From positions 1-6,673 of the forward strand of contig CAMJRT010000065.1 in assembly GCA_946408295.1 (NCBI GenBank): a stretch of 6,673 nucleotides of DNA. The letters run 5' to 3'. The notes under the pieces were generated by a model that searched no databases, had not been told where the DNA came from, and saw nothing but the letters and a program-made list of their open reading frames with translations. The position numbers and the translations under genes were made by a program. Origin of the DNA: an uncultured Bacteroidales bacterium. GTDB lineage: Bacteria > Bacteroidota > Bacteroidia > Bacteroidales > UBA932. Positions 5,758-6,673 of the stretch are shown piece after piece. Each line of letters begins with the position of its first letter. Within the stretch, counting starts at the first letter, position 1.

Positions 5758-5795
5758 CAAAAAAAGCCTCCCGACGGTTGTCCGGGAGGCTTTTT
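5758..5795 (-). terminator. Intrinsic terminator of the minus-strand lipoprotein pair
   Basis: AAAAAGCCTCCCG (5761-5773) pairs perfectly over 13 bp with CGGGAGGCTTTTT (5783-5795), leaving a 9-nt loop. On the minus strand the stem is followed by a run of seven T (complement of 5759-5765), so it should end transcription of the gene stopping at 5814. On the plus strand there are five T, so it may also stop read-through from the helicase gene. Confidence 0.85.
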
Positions 5796-5813
5796 CCGTA
5801 AAGGGAAGGAACT

Positions 5814-6191
5814 CTACTTCTTGCCGAAAACGTAGTTTCCGCTTATGGAGAAGGTGACGCTCATGGTCGACCCGGATACGGTACCGGTGATGTCCTGTTC
5901 CTTGTCGTTCAGCAGTTTGCCCTTGGTTTTCATCTTTCCGTCGGCGAACGTGTAAGGGTACGTGCAGGTGGTCGTGTTCCCTTCGGACACGCGCGTCAGG
6001 GTCGCATCCTTTTCGGTAAAGGAAAACGTCAGGGTGCCGATGCCCATCAAATCTGCAGTAGACCAGGTGGTTCCCTTGAGGGAGGTCGCTTCGCCGTCTT
6101 TTTTCCCGCCGTTCCCGGAGTTGTCCTTGGAGCAGGATGCCAATGCAAGGCAGCATACGACCAGCAGGCCGAACAGTCTGAGTGCTTTCAT
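5814..6191 (-). CDS. Small beta-rich lipoprotein (lipocalin-like type)
   Basis: The 125-residue product has a lipoprotein signal peptide: basic start MKALR, hydrophobic core, and lipobox LASC with Cys20. Next comes a Ser/Asn/Gly/Lys linker (SKDNSGNGGKKDGE), the usual tether for an outer-membrane or periplasmic lipoprotein. Residues about 38-125 are strand-rich: LKGTTWSTADL, LTFSFTEKDATLTR, then TGTVSGSTMSVTFSISGNYVF, with alternating hydrophobic and polar residues and a phenylalanine near the C-terminus. Short lipocalin-like domains of Bacteroidales begin with a similar L-x-GT-x-W motif. I place it there by pattern only; the ligand and role are unknown. The start ATG (6191-6189) lies 16 nt after the stop of the upstream gene on the same strand, so the two are probably cotranscribed, and the strong terminator follows the stop codon. 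Confidence 0.85.
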   Translation of the reverse strand: MKALRLFGLLVVCCLALASCSKDNSGNGGKKDGEATSLKGTTWSTADLMGIGTLTFSFTEKDATLTRVSEGNTTTCTYPYTFADGKMKTKGKLLNDKEQDITGTVSGSTMSVTFSISGNYVFGKK

Positions 6192-6207
6192 GTCGATGGA
6201 CCGGTCT

Positions 6208-6673
6208 TTAGCGGATGAACTCTTTCAGGAGTTTGTGGAGAAGTTCGCTGACGTAGGAATTCTCTTCGGGATGGGAGGCGAAGGTAGGCGTCTCATTGAC
6301 AAAGTGGACGACGCGGTCCGTTTCCCCGTCGATGACGGCGCAGTAAAGGACGTTGCCGTACGGGGAATCGACACTGTAATTCCCGGACGGATTGGTCAGG
6401 CCCCTGATACCGGTCAGGCTCTCGATGGCCTTGTCGATGGCTTTGGAAGCCGCTTTCTCGATCTTTTCCCTCTGGTAGCCTACTTTGGTCTGGACATAGC
6501 CGTAAGAGTAGATGACGATGCCGTAGCGGAGGCCGCTCTGGTCCAGCATCTTCTTGAGGGACTTGGGGACACGGAGGCGGTCCGCCTTGGCCGGATCCAC
6601 GTCCGGGAAGGTCCTCAACCACTTCGCGATGTCCGCATTCTCACCGTCATAGTCGGCGGGAATCATGTCGGAG
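6208..6673 (-). CDS. Unrecognised protein, 5' end cut by right edge
   Basis: The minus-strand frame is open from the right edge to TAA at 6210-6208, showing 154 residues. An ATG lies at 6666-6664, but the frame continues upstream without a stop (Ser-Asp before the Met), so the true start is probably outside and could include a signal peptide. Visible features are VPKSLKKMLDQSGLRYGIVIYSYGYVQ, a helical segment rich in Lys, Glu and Ala (EKIEKAASKAIDKAIESL), then strands ending in LYCAVIDGETDRVVHFVNETP and a C-terminal helix (SELLHKLLKEFIR). The alternation of strands and amphipathic helices suggests a compact alpha/beta domain. I do not recognise the family. It is the upstream member of a probable two-gene unit with the lipoprotein at 5814-6191, so a secreted or envelope role is likely. 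Confidence 0.78.
   Translation of the reverse strand, partial: SDMIPADYDGENADIAKWLRTFPDVDPAKADRLRVPKSLKKMLDQSGLRYGIVIYSYGYVQTKVGYQREKIEKAASKAIDKAIESLTGIRGLTNPSGNYSVDSPYGNVLYCAVIDGETDRVVHFVNETPTFASHPEENSYVSELLHKLLKEFIR

Overview
The window looks like chromosomal DNA from a fairly GC-rich member of the Bacteroidales, probably a gut or rumen lineage. This rests on promoter elements of the Bacteroidota type (TTTG, about 20 nt, then TAnnTTTG), on several small lipoproteins with Bacteroidota-style lipoboxes, and on a lipoprotein glycoside hydrolase of family 2. Genus or species cannot be settled from the sequence alone.

Layout: bases 1-1339 (minus) hold the N-terminal 446 residues of a GH2 beta-galactosidase-like lipoprotein, whose gene runs off the left edge. 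Divergent from it is a tRNA with anticodon CAT (1465-1540), most like tRNA-Ile2, with its own promoter and terminator. Next comes a noncoding stretch with nested inverted repeats (1636-1767), then a small NTF2-like lipoprotein gene (to 2441). That gene's signal peptide is knocked out of frame by what looks like one extra G right after the ATG.

Bases 2442-2954 hold no convincing gene. They contain a cluster of TTTGTACA/TGTACAAA motifs and small palindromes, a pair of mutually exclusive hairpins built from CACGGAGCG, a terminator-like hairpin, and a TATATTTG promoter element. This leads into the main gene of the window (2955-5615), an 886-residue protein. It fuses an unrecognised N-terminal domain, a complete Upf1-like superfamily 1 helicase, and a C-terminal PD-(D/E)XK nuclease-like domain of DUF2726/Vsr type. 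By eye it is clearly lower in GC (about 45%) than its neighbours (about 60%). It stands alone on its strand between ordinary lipoprotein genes, which fits a horizontally acquired single-gene genome-defence candidate; that role is inferred.

After it lies a short remnant of a membrane-protein-like reading frame (from 5619), then a strong hairpin terminator (5758-5795). This terminator ends a minus-strand pair of genes: an unrecognised protein cut by the right edge (6208-6673) and a small beta-rich lipoprotein (5814-6191), 16 nt apart and probably cotranscribed. No integrase, transposase or CRISPR array is visible.
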